From Lachnospiraceae bacterium (GTDB lineage Bacteria > Bacillota > Clostridia > Lachnospirales > Lachnospiraceae): DNA of 64,000 nucleotides. The position numbers and the translations under genes are program-made. Where the stretch lies: the NCBI GenBank assembly GCA_028696165.1, contig JAQVHQ010000002.1, forward strand, positions 1 to 64,000. Direction: 5' to 3'. Below, in pieces: positions 30,004 to 39,308 of this stretch (position 1 is its first letter; the number at the start of each line of letters is the position of its first letter). A model generated the notes under the pieces. That model ran no database searches and was not told the DNA's origin. It saw only the letters and a list, made by a program, of their open reading frames with translations.

Positions 30004-31002
30004 TTATACACAGCGTACAGAATCACGGGATATAAATTCCCCCTTGAGCCGGACCTTCTTTGGAAAATCTCCATAGTCACCGTTCATTCGTTTGACCAGT
30101 ATCTGTGCTGCCTGTATTCCCATTTTCTCCAGGGGCTGTCTAAAGGACGATAAATGAGGACGCACAATTCTTGAAAACTCCATATCATCAAAAGTCACCA
30201 GTGACAGTTCTGCCGGCATATGAATTCCCAGCTGGTTTATGGCAGCAACCGCACCCAGACACATATTATAGTTGCAGATAAATACAGCTGTTGGAGGCTG
30301 TTCTAATTTCCATAATCTGCAGATGCCCTCATATCCGCTTTGATAGGTATAATCCCCTTCTATAATATATTCTTTTTTCACCTCAATCTCGTAATCCTCA
30401 AAGACTCTCAGATATCCGCGCAGTCTCTCTCTGGCAGTATAATACCCTTCCGGGCCGGAGATAATGCCTACTTTTGTATGACCTCTTTTCACTAACTCTT
30501 CTACCGCCTGATAGCTTCCGGTTGCCCCATCAGCCACGACATAATCCATGGCGAGATTATCTGTAATCGTCTCAAGGCCCAGAAGTGGAATCTCTCTGTC
30601 GAGTATAGGCAATACGTACTTTTGAGAAGTCAGAATACCTTCTACAATAATTCCATCCACACGTTTTTCCATCAGGAAGTGTATCGCCTGATTTGCTTTT
30701 TCCAGAGAATCCCTGTGGCTGCAGATAATCGGGAAATAGCCATTCGCGCGCAATGTCTTCTCAATTCCATTAAGAATTTGAACCATATGGGTATCAAAAG
30801 AAGACACGACAATTCCTACCGTCCGTGTCTTTGTGCTGCGAAGCCCCCGGGCTATATCATTCGGATGATAGCCCAGGCGTTTCACTGCTTCTTCTATGAT
30901 TTCTCTGTTTTTTGGTCTCACATTTCCACCATTCATATATTTTGAAATGGTAGACATAGCAAGATTCGTCTCTTTTGCCACATCTTTAATCGTAATTGAC
31001 AT
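30004..31002 (-). CDS. LacI-family regulator of the fucosidase locus
   Basis: The N-terminal helix-turn-helix (SITIKDVAKETNLAMSTISKY) and hinge (GYHPNDIARGLRS) are typical LacI, followed by a periplasmic-binding-protein-like sensor domain (VGIVVSSFDTHMVQIL through FDDMEFSRIVRP). Length is 332. It is the last gene of the fucosidase operon, 121 nt after it. Its DNA-binding domain closely resembles that of the LacI at 35894 (both open MSITIKD), so the two are paralogs and may bind similar operators. Confidence 0.92.
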   Translation of the reverse strand: MSITIKDVAKETNLAMSTISKYMNGGNVRPKNREIIEEAVKRLGYHPNDIARGLRSTKTRTVGIVVSSFDTHMVQILNGIEKTLRANGYFPIICSHRDSLEKANQAIHFLMEKRVDGIIVEGILTSQKYVLPILDREIPLLGLETITDNLAMDYVVADGATGSYQAVEELVKRGHTKVGIISGPEGYYTARERLRGYLRVFEDYEIEVKKEYIIEGDYTYQSGYEGICRLWKLEQPPTAVFICNYNMCLGAVAAINQLGIHMPAELSLVTFDDMEFSRIVRPHLSSFRQPLEKMGIQAAQILVKRMNGDYGDFPKKVRLKGEFISRDSVRCV

Positions 31003-31123
31003 GCATGCCTCACTTCCGGTTCTGCGAAACCGCTGAAACCACTAATATTAGATACTTTTATCATACATGACATACTCTGCTTTTGAAAGCATTTTTCCGA
31101 TTTTTTCATTTGGCATAAATGAT

Positions 31124-32371
31124 TTAGCCTTTAAGATCCTCAAATATTGGTTCTTTTTCTTCCATCTCGACGCAGATTGCATAATTTTTCTTCTCATGAA
31201 GTTCCTTTGGAAGTTCTACTTCAATCACGCTGTCGCCCTCACATACTTTTCCGACCATATAAGGAAGCGGTGAGTGATCCTTAACAAGGTATACCTCCTT
31301 TACATTATTTGCAACATTAAGCAGTTCCACTCTAAGTCTTGGCTGCAGGATATGTACATACAGTTTGTAGTCCTTCTGAGTAAACTGAGCCCATTCCAGT
31401 TCGTATGGATAAAGACCTACCCGTTTTGTTCCAAAAATCGCCTCTGAATTATCATTGACATATCTGCCCACTTCATCCAGCACATCCACGCATCCCTGCG
31501 GAACATTTCCGAGGGCATCTGGTCCGATATTCAACAGATAATTCCCACCGCGGCTGCTTATTTTCAACAACATCCGAATAATGTCATCAGGATTCTTCCA
31601 GTTGTTATCAAATTTATTAAATCCCCAGGTATCATTCACTGTAGCTGGAACTTCCCAGTCGCCTTCATATGGCAGTCTCGGTATGAAGTTATCGCCAGTA
31701 GTCATATAATCTCCCATATGATTACCAGTTCTTCCATTTAGAATGCAATTAGGCTGAATTCCTTTAACCAGATCAATCAGTTCCTGGGTCTGTTCTATGG
31801 AAATGCCCATTGGCGTATCAAACCATATCAGAGATATCTCTCCATAATTTGTCAGTAATTCCCGTAACTGCGGTTTACATTTCTCATCCAGATATCTCTG
31901 GAAATTTTTCCCGGAATTATCCCTGGTATGCATAAAGCCATCCGGATCATCCCAATCCTGAGCCTGGGAATAGTAAAACCCAAACTTCATATCATATTTG
32001 GTGCAGGCATCCCGAAACTGTTTTAATATATCTTTTCCATACGGAGTTGCTTTCACTACGTTATAATCGTTGCATGGAGAGTTATACATCGCAAAGCCTT
32101 CATGATGTTTGGAGGTAAAGACCAGGTATTTCATGCCCCAGTCTTCTTTTGCTTTGCGCACAATCTCATCCGCGTTAAAATCAACCGGATTAAAATCAGC
32201 AGCCAGTTTACGGTATTCTTCCACCGGAATATTAAGGTAATTCATAATCCACTCAGCAATACGGTCGGTCTTTTGGCCTTTATATTCTCCTGCCAGCAGT
32301 GCATATAGCCCCCAGTGAATAAACAGCCCGTATTTTGCATCTTTAAACCATTGTTGTTTTGTATCATTCAT
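31124..32371 (-). CDS. Alpha-L-fucosidase (GH29)
   Basis: This enzyme removes terminal alpha-L-fucose from glycans. Family features include KYGLFIHWGLYALLAGEY at the start, the FTSKHHEGFAMYNS segment, and the nucleophile aspartate in LIWFDTPMG near residue 190. There is no signal peptide, so it acts inside the cell on imported oligosaccharides. Length is 415. GGGAGGAAAG lies upstream of the ATG. It follows two sugar-importer permease genes, matching a fucosylated-oligosaccharide uptake locus. The specific linkage cleaved cannot be read from the sequence. Confidence 0.92.
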   Translation of the reverse strand: MNDTKQQWFKDAKYGLFIHWGLYALLAGEYKGQKTDRIAEWIMNYLNIPVEEYRKLAADFNPVDFNADEIVRKAKEDWGMKYLVFTSKHHEGFAMYNSPCNDYNVVKATPYGKDILKQFRDACTKYDMKFGFYYSQAQDWDDPDGFMHTRDNSGKNFQRYLDEKCKPQLRELLTNYGEISLIWFDTPMGISIEQTQELIDLVKGIQPNCILNGRTGNHMGDYMTTGDNFIPRLPYEGDWEVPATVNDTWGFNKFDNNWKNPDDIIRMLLKISSRGGNYLLNIGPDALGNVPQGCVDVLDEVGRYVNDNSEAIFGTKRVGLYPYELEWAQFTQKDYKLYVHILQPRLRVELLNVANNVKEVYLVKDHSPLPYMVGKVCEGDSVIEVELPKELHEKKNYAICVEMEEKEPIFEDLKG

Positions 32372-32434
32372 AGATTCTTTCCTCCCGTTTTCCCTGTCTA
32401 TACCTATTTTATCTTTATTTTTTGCATCTGTCTA

Positions 32435-33262
32435 TCAGCCCTTTACAGCACCTGTCAGCATACCGTCCTGTACTTTCTCATGGAATGCAATATAGAGTAC
32501 GACCATTGGTACTATAGTAATTATAATACAGGCAAAGATAGGTCCCAGATTCACATTATATCCGCCCTGAAATGTCAGCATGGCTCTTGATACCGTGTAT
32601 TTGCTTGCATCTGTCATTAAGATCATAGCGAAAATCAATTCGCTGTACCCATATACAAAAGCCAGGATTGCTTCTGTGGAAATAATAGGCGCAGATACCG
32701 GGAATAAAATCTTTGTCAGCAATTGAAAATCATTACACCCGTCAATAATCGCTGCTTCATCCAATTCTTTATCAATACCCTGAAGATAGCCGCTAAATAA
32801 AAAGATAGCCTGGGACAGATTAAACGCAATGTAAACTAAAATCAAAAACCAGAAGCTGTTCTTTCCATTAACCGCCGTTGCCATTCCGGAAATTGGTATA
32901 ATCGTACAATGTACCGGAACCATGACACCAATCAGGAAGATACTGTACACAATTCCACGAAATCTAAACTTTTTTCTCGCCAGTACATAGCCTGCGAACA
33001 TGCCTATAACAATAATAAACACGGTGGATATCAGAGATACAAACATGGAATTAACTACCGCTCTTAAAATCCCGGCCTTCTCAATGGCATCCGCATAATT
33101 GGACCATCGAAATACTTCCGGCCATTTAAACATCCCCAGTGTTATCCCACTGTTATCCTTGACAGAACATAAAAATGTAATAAACAATGGAAACAGTGTC
33201 ATAATTGTCCAGAAGATTGCAAAAAGATATATGAAAAATTTACCTGCTTTTCGTTTTGTCAT
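32435..33262 (-). CDS. Sugar ABC transporter permease (MalG type)
   Basis: This is an inner-membrane carbohydrate permease of the CUT1 family, with six predicted transmembrane helices and the EAA coupling loop ELDEAAIIDGCNDFQLLTKILFP near residues 180-200. The 275-residue length and short N-terminus match MalG-type subunits. It partners the permease 10 nt upstream and the binding lipoprotein. No ATPase gene is in this operon. Confidence 0.93.
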   Translation of the reverse strand: MTKRKAGKFFIYLFAIFWTIMTLFPLFITFLCSVKDNSGITLGMFKWPEVFRWSNYADAIEKAGILRAVVNSMFVSLISTVFIIVIGMFAGYVLARKKFRFRGIVYSIFLIGVMVPVHCTIIPISGMATAVNGKNSFWFLILVYIAFNLSQAIFLFSGYLQGIDKELDEAAIIDGCNDFQLLTKILFPVSAPIISTEAILAFVYGYSELIFAMILMTDASKYTVSRAMLTFQGGYNVNLGPIFACIIITIVPMVVLYIAFHEKVQDGMLTGAVKG

Positions 33263-33272
33263 CCTGAACCCT

Positions 33273-34154
33273 CTATTCTTTCCGTCTGAATATCTGATTC
33301 ATACCCAGGCTCAACACGATTCCCAACACCAGTAAAATCACACCGATGGCACTACTTTTCCCGAAATTTTTATAAGTAAATGCTTCATTATAGAGCAGCG
33401 TTGCCGGCATCTCCGAGGAACGATTCGGTCCCCCCTTCGTCATAGCCCAGACGATATCAAAGGCTTTCAGACATCCGGTCACACACAGTATGGAGAATAT
33501 CTTAAAGGACTCTTTTGATAATGGTATCGATATATATCTGATTTTCTTCCATCCGGTGCATCCGTCAAGCTGGGCCGCCTCATATAAATCTCCCGGTATA
33601 GACACCAGGCCTGCTGCAAATATCAACATATTATATCCGGCGAACATCCATTCATTTACCAGAATTACACACCAGATATTTAAAGTCGGAGTCGACAGCC
33701 AGTCCTTCGTGACTTTATCCAATCCCACAAATCTAAGGATTTCATTTACAGCACCATAAGAAGGATTTAATATATACACCCACATCAGTGCTACTGCTGT
33801 AGTTCCTAACATAACCGGCATAAAATATGCCGTCTTCATAAGTTTCGCTCCTTTTATCTTTGAAGTAATGATAAGTGCCAGTCCAAAAGAGAGGGGCATC
33901 AAAATCACAAATCCACCAATCATAAAATAAAAAGAATTTAATAAAGATTTCCAAAAATCCTTATCTGCCAATACTTTTGTAAAGTTAGATATACCAACCC
34001 ATTCTCTTGAAGCTCCATAGATTCCTTTCCATTTGCGGAAAGAGAGAAAGATAGTATCCCCAACCGGATAAGCAATAAAGCAGGCAAATATGACGATTGC
34101 CGGAAGTAAAAACATAACGATGATAATCAGGTCTTTCCTCTTCTTCGCTCTCAT
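33273..34154 (-). CDS. Sugar ABC transporter permease (MalF type)
   Basis: This is the second CUT1 permease of the importer, 293 residues, with six transmembrane segments and the EAA loop DLYEAAQLDGCTGWKKIRYISIP near residues 185-210. It lies between the binding protein gene and the MalG-type permease, in standard order. Confidence 0.93.
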   Translation of the reverse strand: MRAKKRKDLIIIVMFLLPAIVIFACFIAYPVGDTIFLSFRKWKGIYGASREWVGISNFTKVLADKDFWKSLLNSFYFMIGGFVILMPLSFGLALIITSKIKGAKLMKTAYFMPVMLGTTAVALMWVYILNPSYGAVNEILRFVGLDKVTKDWLSTPTLNIWCVILVNEWMFAGYNMLIFAAGLVSIPGDLYEAAQLDGCTGWKKIRYISIPLSKESFKIFSILCVTGCLKAFDIVWAMTKGGPNRSSEMPATLLYNEAFTYKNFGKSSAIGVILLVLGIVLSLGMNQIFRRKE

Positions 34155-34207
34155 AAAACCTCCCAGGGATTCTTATTAACTGAGCAAATCCCACGCTCTC
34201 GCCTTAT

Positions 34208-35557
34208 TTACTCTTCAAAAGCATTTACTTCTTCCATAATCTGTGCTGCGCATTCGGCAGCGGAATTACCCATTGCCAATCCCTGTAAAGAGTTTCTTAC
34301 GGTATCTAACATAGAAGAATCTGCATCATAATTCTGTACATCTGTACGCATATCTGTGGTAGCTGCCACGATTTTATTGATGTCCTCTAATAATGGATTC
34401 TCCGGTGTAGCGTCTGTCACTGTAAATTCAGCCGGATAGATAGCGGATGCCACTTCATTATTTCCAGCGAAATAATCATTGGAGGTAATATATTTCAAAA
34501 ATTCTACAGATGCAGCGATTTCTTCCTCTGACTTATCTAATTTGGATATAAACCAGATATCAGAACTACCGCCTTGATTATGATTCTCATATGCTTTGTC
34601 TATATATGGGAAATTGATAACTCCAACATGATCATAAAAATCTTTTCCCATAAGATTATTGGCTACATACCAGGATCCATCATAATGCATGGCTACATTG
34701 CCTGACTCAAAGGCAGAGTTTTCTGCTGTCGCGTCCATATCCAGAATGTCATTACCAAAATATCCTTTAGAAACCATATCAGCCATAATCTGATAAGTAT
34801 TCATCATCTCCTGGCCATCATAAGCGATTTCTCTTGATGCTAATTTATCTACACCATCTACACCCATAGACTTGATAACCAGACAGTTATTAAAATGTCC
34901 AAACCGGTATACGTCTTTTTCACCTACCTGTAACGGTGTAATGCCTGCTGCTGAAAATGTCTCACAGCAAGATAAAAACTCCTCATAAGTTGTCGGTGGT
35001 GTCAGATTCTGTGCTTCAAATAAATCTTTGTTGTAGTATAAAACTACCATGTAGGATTTGAACGGCACACCATAAATTCCATCATATCCATCATATACAC
35101 TCTGGCCCCACATACTGTCGTAGAAGCTGTCATACCATTCTTTGTCTTCATTTAAATAAGTTGATAAGTCAAGTAAGGCATCGGATTCCAGATAATCATA
35201 ACAACGGGAACCGCCATACTCGATAAACACATTCGGTGTATCGCCGTTGGCAAAAGAGGTTCTTAGTTTATCCAGGTAATCTGATTCTGTAGCAATGTTG
35301 TCCAAAGTTACATGAATGCCATTATCCATCTCGTTAAACTTTCCCACCATATCGCGATAGTAGGTTTCATCCGGATTGTCACTGGCATAACGGGTCGAAA
35401 CGGAAATTTCTACGTTCTTACCGCTTTTTCCAGTATCGCCACTGCTCCCGGAAGCATCTGTATCATCTGTGGAACCTCCACTGCCCTGGCAGGCCGTCAT
35501 GGATAATACCATCATTCCAGCAAGTAAAATCGCAGCCATTTTTCTCATTTTCTTCAT
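34208..35557 (-). CDS. Sugar-binding lipoprotein of ABC importer
   Basis: This is an extracellular solute-binding protein of the type that presents oligosaccharides to CUT1 permeases. A lipoprotein signal peptide ends at C23 (LSMTAC), followed by a Gly/Ser/Asp linker. The mature part shows the SBP_bac_1 fold features (GNVAMHYDGSWYVANNLMG and GVPFKSYMVVLYYNKDLF). It is the first gene of the operon and has the window's only fully consensus promoter. The substrate is inferred from the adjacent fucosidase. Confidence 0.92.
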   Translation of the reverse strand: MKKMRKMAAILLAGMMVLSMTACQGSGGSTDDTDASGSSGDTGKSGKNVEISVSTRYASDNPDETYYRDMVGKFNEMDNGIHVTLDNIATESDYLDKLRTSFANGDTPNVFIEYGGSRCYDYLESDALLDLSTYLNEDKEWYDSFYDSMWGQSVYDGYDGIYGVPFKSYMVVLYYNKDLFEAQNLTPPTTYEEFLSCCETFSAAGITPLQVGEKDVYRFGHFNNCLVIKSMGVDGVDKLASREIAYDGQEMMNTYQIMADMVSKGYFGNDILDMDATAENSAFESGNVAMHYDGSWYVANNLMGKDFYDHVGVINFPYIDKAYENHNQGGSSDIWFISKLDKSEEEIAASVEFLKYITSNDYFAGNNEVASAIYPAEFTVTDATPENPLLEDINKIVAATTDMRTDVQNYDADSSMLDTVRNSLQGLAMGNSAAECAAQIMEEVNAFEE

Positions 35558-35592
35558 GCTCTTTCCTCATGCTTTCTTGTTGCTTAAAGGTT

Positions 35593-35607
35593 AATCGTTT
35601 CGTTTAT
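35593..35607. promoter_or_regulatory. Candidate LacI-type operator just past the transcription start
   Basis: AATCGTTTCGTTTAT lies at the expected +3 to +17 position of the fucosidase-operon promoter. A close match, TATCGTTTCGCGTAT, occurs at 35721-35735 in the same intergenic region. Two similar sites, at a LacI-controlled operon, suggest operators. The motif is not a perfect palindrome. Confidence 0.4.
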
Positions 35608-35616
35608 GATGTTTTC

Positions 35617-35645
35617 ATTATATTTTCCAAGCCTTGTTTTGTCAA
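35617..35645 (-). promoter_or_regulatory. Consensus promoter of the fucosidase operon
   Basis: On the minus strand TTGACA (35640-35645), a 17-nt spacer and TATAAT (35617-35622) match the sigma-A consensus at all twelve positions. Transcription would start near 35610, about 50 nt before the lipoprotein ATG. Confidence 0.85.
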
Positions 35646-35720
35646 TCTTTATTCCGTCATATTTACCATTTAATTTTATTGATAGTATTTTTTATTGGTT
35701 ATTATTTCGTTTTTAACAAA

Positions 35721-35735
35721 TATCGTTTCGCGTAT
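35721..35735. promoter_or_regulatory. Second copy of the LacI-type operator motif
   Basis: TATCGTTTCGCGTAT repeats the ATCGTTTCG core found at 35593-35607, about 128 bp away. The spacing could allow looping between sites by a LacI tetramer; this is inference. Confidence 0.35.
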
Positions 35736-35829
35736 TTTTCATCTTGACTGTCATATTTTAGGTAAAGAGAGATTTTTTCTAAAGTGGACAGGTTTCTGTC
35801 AAATCTACCTTTCCCCAGGTAAAATCCTA

Positions 35830-35838
35830 TGCTATAAT
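35830..35838 (+). promoter_or_regulatory. Extended -10 promoter for lacI-cutC
   Basis: TGCTATAAT is an extended -10 element; the -35 region is weak. Just upstream TACCT and AGGTA (about 35806-35821) form a short inverted repeat that may bind a regulator. The ATG is 56 nt downstream of the -10. Confidence 0.55.
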
Positions 35839-35893
35839 GTGAACACTTAGCAACTTAGAAAACATAGAGGATAAATTCAAAAGAGGATTCTAT

Positions 35894-36910
35894 ATGAGCA
35901 TAACAATCAAAGACATTGCGATGGATACCGGATTGTCAGTCGCAACTATTTCAAAATACTTAAATAATAAACCAATCCTTTCAAAGAACCGCGAAGTCAT
36001 TGCTGCTTCCATCGAAAAACTGCACTATATACCAAATGATTCTGCACGGGGTCTTCGTTCTAAGCGAAGCCATACCATTGGTATCATCATCCCCACATTA
36101 AACAACAGTTTCTGGGGAACTGTGCTTGGGTATTCCGAAGAAGAACTGCGGCTCAGGGGGTATTCCGTGATCTGCTGTTCCCACGAACCTAATGAAGAAA
36201 GCTCAAAAAAAACGATTCGCGCACTTCTCGACAAAAAAATAGACGGTGCGATTTTAATTCCATATTCCCAGGAAGATTGTCAGATTATCTCTGTTTTAAA
36301 AGATAAGATTCCATGTATTTCACTTGATCATGTCTTAGAATCAGCTAACATTGATGCAGTCACTTCCGCAAATTATGAAGGAGGATACGAAGCCATTAAG
36401 TATCTGCTCTCACAGGGACATCGCAGAATCGGTATCCTTGCAGGACCAAAAAACAGTTACACCGCCATTGAAAGAACCCGCGGTGCACTGGCTGCATTGC
36501 GTGATGCCGGTATCGCGCCTGAAAGTGAATTGATTGCTTACACAGAAGAATTCCTCACTGCCGAGGGGCAGCATTCTCTGGAACAGATTATGAATATAAA
36601 TCGTCCGCCTACTGCAGTCTTTGCCGTCAATTATGATATCTGTATCGGAGCTCTTATAAATTCCAGTATGCATAATTACAGAATACCCAAAGATCTCTCC
36701 ATCGTAGGTTTTGACGATGACATTATCTTTTCTTCTGTCAGGCCAGGTATCACTGTAGTAAATCAAAATATAAAAGAACTGGGACGCCAGGCTGCGAATC
36801 TGCTGCTTCGACGTATCGAAGGGGATTGGAACGACTATCCTTCTCTGATTAAGATTCCTGCATCCTTAATCACCCGCGATTCCGTCTGCAATTTAAAGGA
36901 GCGCCTATGA
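35894..36910 (+). CDS. LacI-family regulator, divergent from fucosidase operon
   Basis: This is a 338-residue LacI regulator. The helix-turn-helix is SITIKDIAMDTGLSVATISKYL and the hinge is YIPNDSARGLRSKRS. The sensor domain runs to FDDDIIFSSVRPGIT. It is transcribed away from the importer-fucosidase operon and overlaps cutC by 4 nt. Its DNA-binding domain is paralogous to the LacI at 30004. Confidence 0.92.
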   Translation: MSITIKDIAMDTGLSVATISKYLNNKPILSKNREVIAASIEKLHYIPNDSARGLRSKRSHTIGIIIPTLNNSFWGTVLGYSEEELRLRGYSVICCSHEPNEESSKKTIRALLDKKIDGAILIPYSQEDCQIISVLKDKIPCISLDHVLESANIDAVTSANYEGGYEAIKYLLSQGHRRIGILAGPKNSYTAIERTRGALAALRDAGIAPESELIAYTEEFLTAEGQHSLEQIMNINRPPTAVFAVNYDICIGALINSSMHNYRIPKDLSIVGFDDDIIFSSVRPGITVVNQNIKELGRQAANLLLRRIEGDWNDYPSLIKIPASLITRDSVCNLKERL

Positions 36911-37653
36911 AAGATTTCATCTTAGAAGCATGTGTCGATTCTGTAGAATCTGCTATTGCTGCCCAAAAGGGCGGCGCTGCTCGTCTGGAATTGTGCAGTA
37001 ACCTCTCCATCGGCGGCACTACACCCGGGCAGAGCTTATTTCAATTGGTAAGAGAGCAGGTCTCTCTTCCTATACATGTCCTGATTCGACCGCGTTGTGG
37101 GGATTTTTGTTATTCAGACTTTGAATATGAGATTATAAAAAGAGAGGTAGCGCTATATAAGAAGCTGGGGGCTGATGGAATTGTTATCGGTATTTTGCAG
37201 CCTGATGGTTCTTTGAACTTTTCTCAATTATCGGAATTATGTGGACTTGCTGAGGGGATGTCGCTTACTTTACACAGAGCTTTTGATGTGTGCTGTGACC
37301 CATATGCCGCTTTGGAGGAAGCAGTCTTGCTGGGGTTTGATACAATCCTTACTTCAGGGCAGAAGGATAACTGTCTGGACGGAGCCGCGCTTCTTAGTGA
37401 GCTTGTGTGCCAAAGCAGTTGGCGGATTGATATTTTAGTTGGCAGCGGCGTGCATGCTGGGATTTTGGAACAACTTTATGCAAAGACACATGCTTCTTCT
37501 TTCCATATGTCTGGCAAGGTTCTTGTAGACAGCTTAATGCACTATAGAAAAGAAGATGTGGATATGGGGACTTTGGGACAGAGCGGGTATGAGATTTGGA
37601 GAACCGACCATGGGAAAATTCGTGATGCAGCGGCGGTTTTAGAACAGTTGTAA
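36907..37653 (+). CDS. cutC: CutC family protein
   Basis: CutC proteins are TIM-barrel proteins first linked to copper homeostasis; their real biochemical role is unsettled. This 248-residue protein opens DFILEACVDSVESAIAAQKGGAARLELCS and contains PIHVLIRPRCGDFCYSD and LHRAFDVCCDP, all characteristic. The start overlaps the LacI stop (ATGA), so it is co-regulated with the sugar locus rather than with metal genes. In Lachnospiraceae this context makes a role in sugar metabolism worth considering. Confidence 0.9.
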   Translation: MKDFILEACVDSVESAIAAQKGGAARLELCSNLSIGGTTPGQSLFQLVREQVSLPIHVLIRPRCGDFCYSDFEYEIIKREVALYKKLGADGIVIGILQPDGSLNFSQLSELCGLAEGMSLTLHRAFDVCCDPYAALEEAVLLGFDTILTSGQKDNCLDGAALLSELVCQSSWRIDILVGSGVHAGILEQLYAKTHASSFHMSGKVLVDSLMHYRKEDVDMGTLGQSGYEIWRTDHGKIRDAAAVLEQL

Positions 37654-37657
37654 TAGC

Positions 37658-37709
37658 AAAAAGAATCGGAGGCAGGTTGTTTCTGTTTTCACCTGCCCCC
37701 GACTCTTTT
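37658..37709. terminator. Bidirectional terminator made from the GGCAGG repeat
   Basis: Stem TCGGAGGCAGG (37666-37676) pairs with CCTGCCCCCGA (37692-37702) with one mismatch, flanked by A-rich and T-rich ends. It lies between the convergent cutC and ABC-ATPase genes. The sequence is one of three copies of a dispersed repeat (others at 25385-25492 and 50511-50590). Confidence 0.75.
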
Positions 37710-37728
37710 CGCCGATATGCTTCAATAT

Positions 37729-39297
37729 TTATATGGTTAAGATGGAATTTAACAGGTTTTTGGTATAGCCTTCCTGTGGGTTGGCTACTACTTCGCTGGT
37801 CTTTCCGGCTTCGACGCAGTTTCCATTCTTCATAACTACTACATGATGGCACATATCACTTACAAGTGCCAGGTCATGACAAATAAAGATGATGCTGATG
37901 TTCATCTCTCTTCCCAACTGTTGCAGAAGTTTCACCACCTGTGCCTGGGCAGATACATCAAGTGCACTGGTTGCCTCGTCACAGATAAGTATCTTAGGAT
38001 TCAGACTAATCGCTCTGGCTACCGCCGCTCTCTGACATTGTCCTCCGCTTAATTCGTGGGGGTACCGGTCAGCCATCTCCGGTGTGAGACCCACTTTTTC
38101 CATCAGACTGTTTATCTTCTCGTTGATTTTATTTTTATCCTTTTCCCCGGTTATATTGCGAATCGCCTCTGTGATGGATGCACGAATCTTCATATGGGAA
38201 TCAAAGGAACCGATTGCATTTTGGAATACCATCTGAACCTGTTTATAAAGCTTTGGAAATTCGCTTGGTATCAGTTGCGTAAGCACCATATCTTTTGTAG
38301 AAACTGCTCCACTGGTTGGATTTTCCAGTCTCATAATCTGCTTTGCAATGGTACTTTTTCCGCTTCCGCTCTCTCCTACAATCCCAAGAATTTCCCCTTC
38401 CTGCAGCTTAAAGCTTACCGGTTTTAATGCCTGGAATTCATTCTTTCCTTTACCGTATGTCTTAGACAGACCTTCTACTTCCAGCACTACCTTACCATTT
38501 GTTTTTTCTTCTCTGTCCTGAACGATTAATTTCGGAATAGATTCTAAGAGTCTCTTGGAATACTCGTCTTTTGGATTTCTCAATACATCCTGACTCGGAC
38601 CGTAATCCACGATCTGGCCCTGGTACATAATTGCGGTCTTATCCGCTAATTTTGCTGCCACGCCCATATTATGGGTAACGATAATCATAGAGGTATGGAA
38701 ATTATTCTTTAATTTTAAGAGTTCATCTACAACCTGTGCCTGCGTGGTAACATCCAGTGCACTGGTAGGTTCATCAGCCAGCAGAAGTTTCGGACGCATA
38801 ATCATGGATAATGCAATTGCAACTCGCTGATTCATACCACCGCTTAACTGGTATGGATAGGACTCTAAGATTCGCTCGCCATTTTTAAGATTCAGGCTTT
38901 CGAATACATCCAGTATTCTCTTATAAGCATCCTTTTTGCTGATTCTCTCATGACTGTTTAAGGTTTCCAAAAACTGGATGTTAATCTTACGAATAGGATT
39001 CAGCGCAGCACCCGGATTCTGAAATATAGCACCCATCTGTTTTCCACGAATCTGCTTCATCTGCTGTTTTGGCATATCAAGCAAAGATTTTCCATCGAAG
39101 TCAATGGTTCCATTACTCACCCGTACACCAAATCCCGGCATCTGCATAATTGCTTTTAATATGGTACTTTTACCGCTTCCGCTTTCCCCTACAATCGCAA
39201 GAACTTCGCCTTCTGCCAAAGTAAAAGAGGCATCGTGTACTACACAATTTTCGCCATAATTAATACAGAGATTCTTTGCTTCTATTAAGTTTCCCAT
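37729..39297 (-). CDS. Fused double ABC ATPase, peptide/nickel importer
   Basis: Two complete ABC ATPase domains, equivalent to DppD and DppF or NikD and NikE, are joined in one 522-residue chain. The first has Walker A GESGSGKST near residue 37, signature LSGGMNQRVAIAL and Walker B LLLADEPTSALD. The second has Walker A GESGSGKST near residue 312, signature LSGGQCQRAAVARA and LICDEATSALD. It follows the permease genes by 11 nt and energises them. It converges on cutC. Confidence 0.93.
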   Translation of the reverse strand: MGNLIEAKNLCINYGENCVVHDASFTLAEGEVLAIVGESGSGKSTILKAIMQMPGFGVRVSNGTIDFDGKSLLDMPKQQMKQIRGKQMGAIFQNPGAALNPIRKINIQFLETLNSHERISKKDAYKRILDVFESLNLKNGERILESYPYQLSGGMNQRVAIALSMIMRPKLLLADEPTSALDVTTQAQVVDELLKLKNNFHTSMIIVTHNMGVAAKLADKTAIMYQGQIVDYGPSQDVLRNPKDEYSKRLLESIPKLIVQDREEKTNGKVVLEVEGLSKTYGKGKNEFQALKPVSFKLQEGEILGIVGESGSGKSTIAKQIMRLENPTSGAVSTKDMVLTQLIPSEFPKLYKQVQMVFQNAIGSFDSHMKIRASITEAIRNITGEKDKNKINEKINSLMEKVGLTPEMADRYPHELSGGQCQRAAVARAISLNPKILICDEATSALDVSAQAQVVKLLQQLGREMNISIIFICHDLALVSDMCHHVVVMKNGNCVEAGKTSEVVANPQEGYTKNLLNSILTI

Positions 39298-39308
39298 ACA
39301 CGCTCCTC

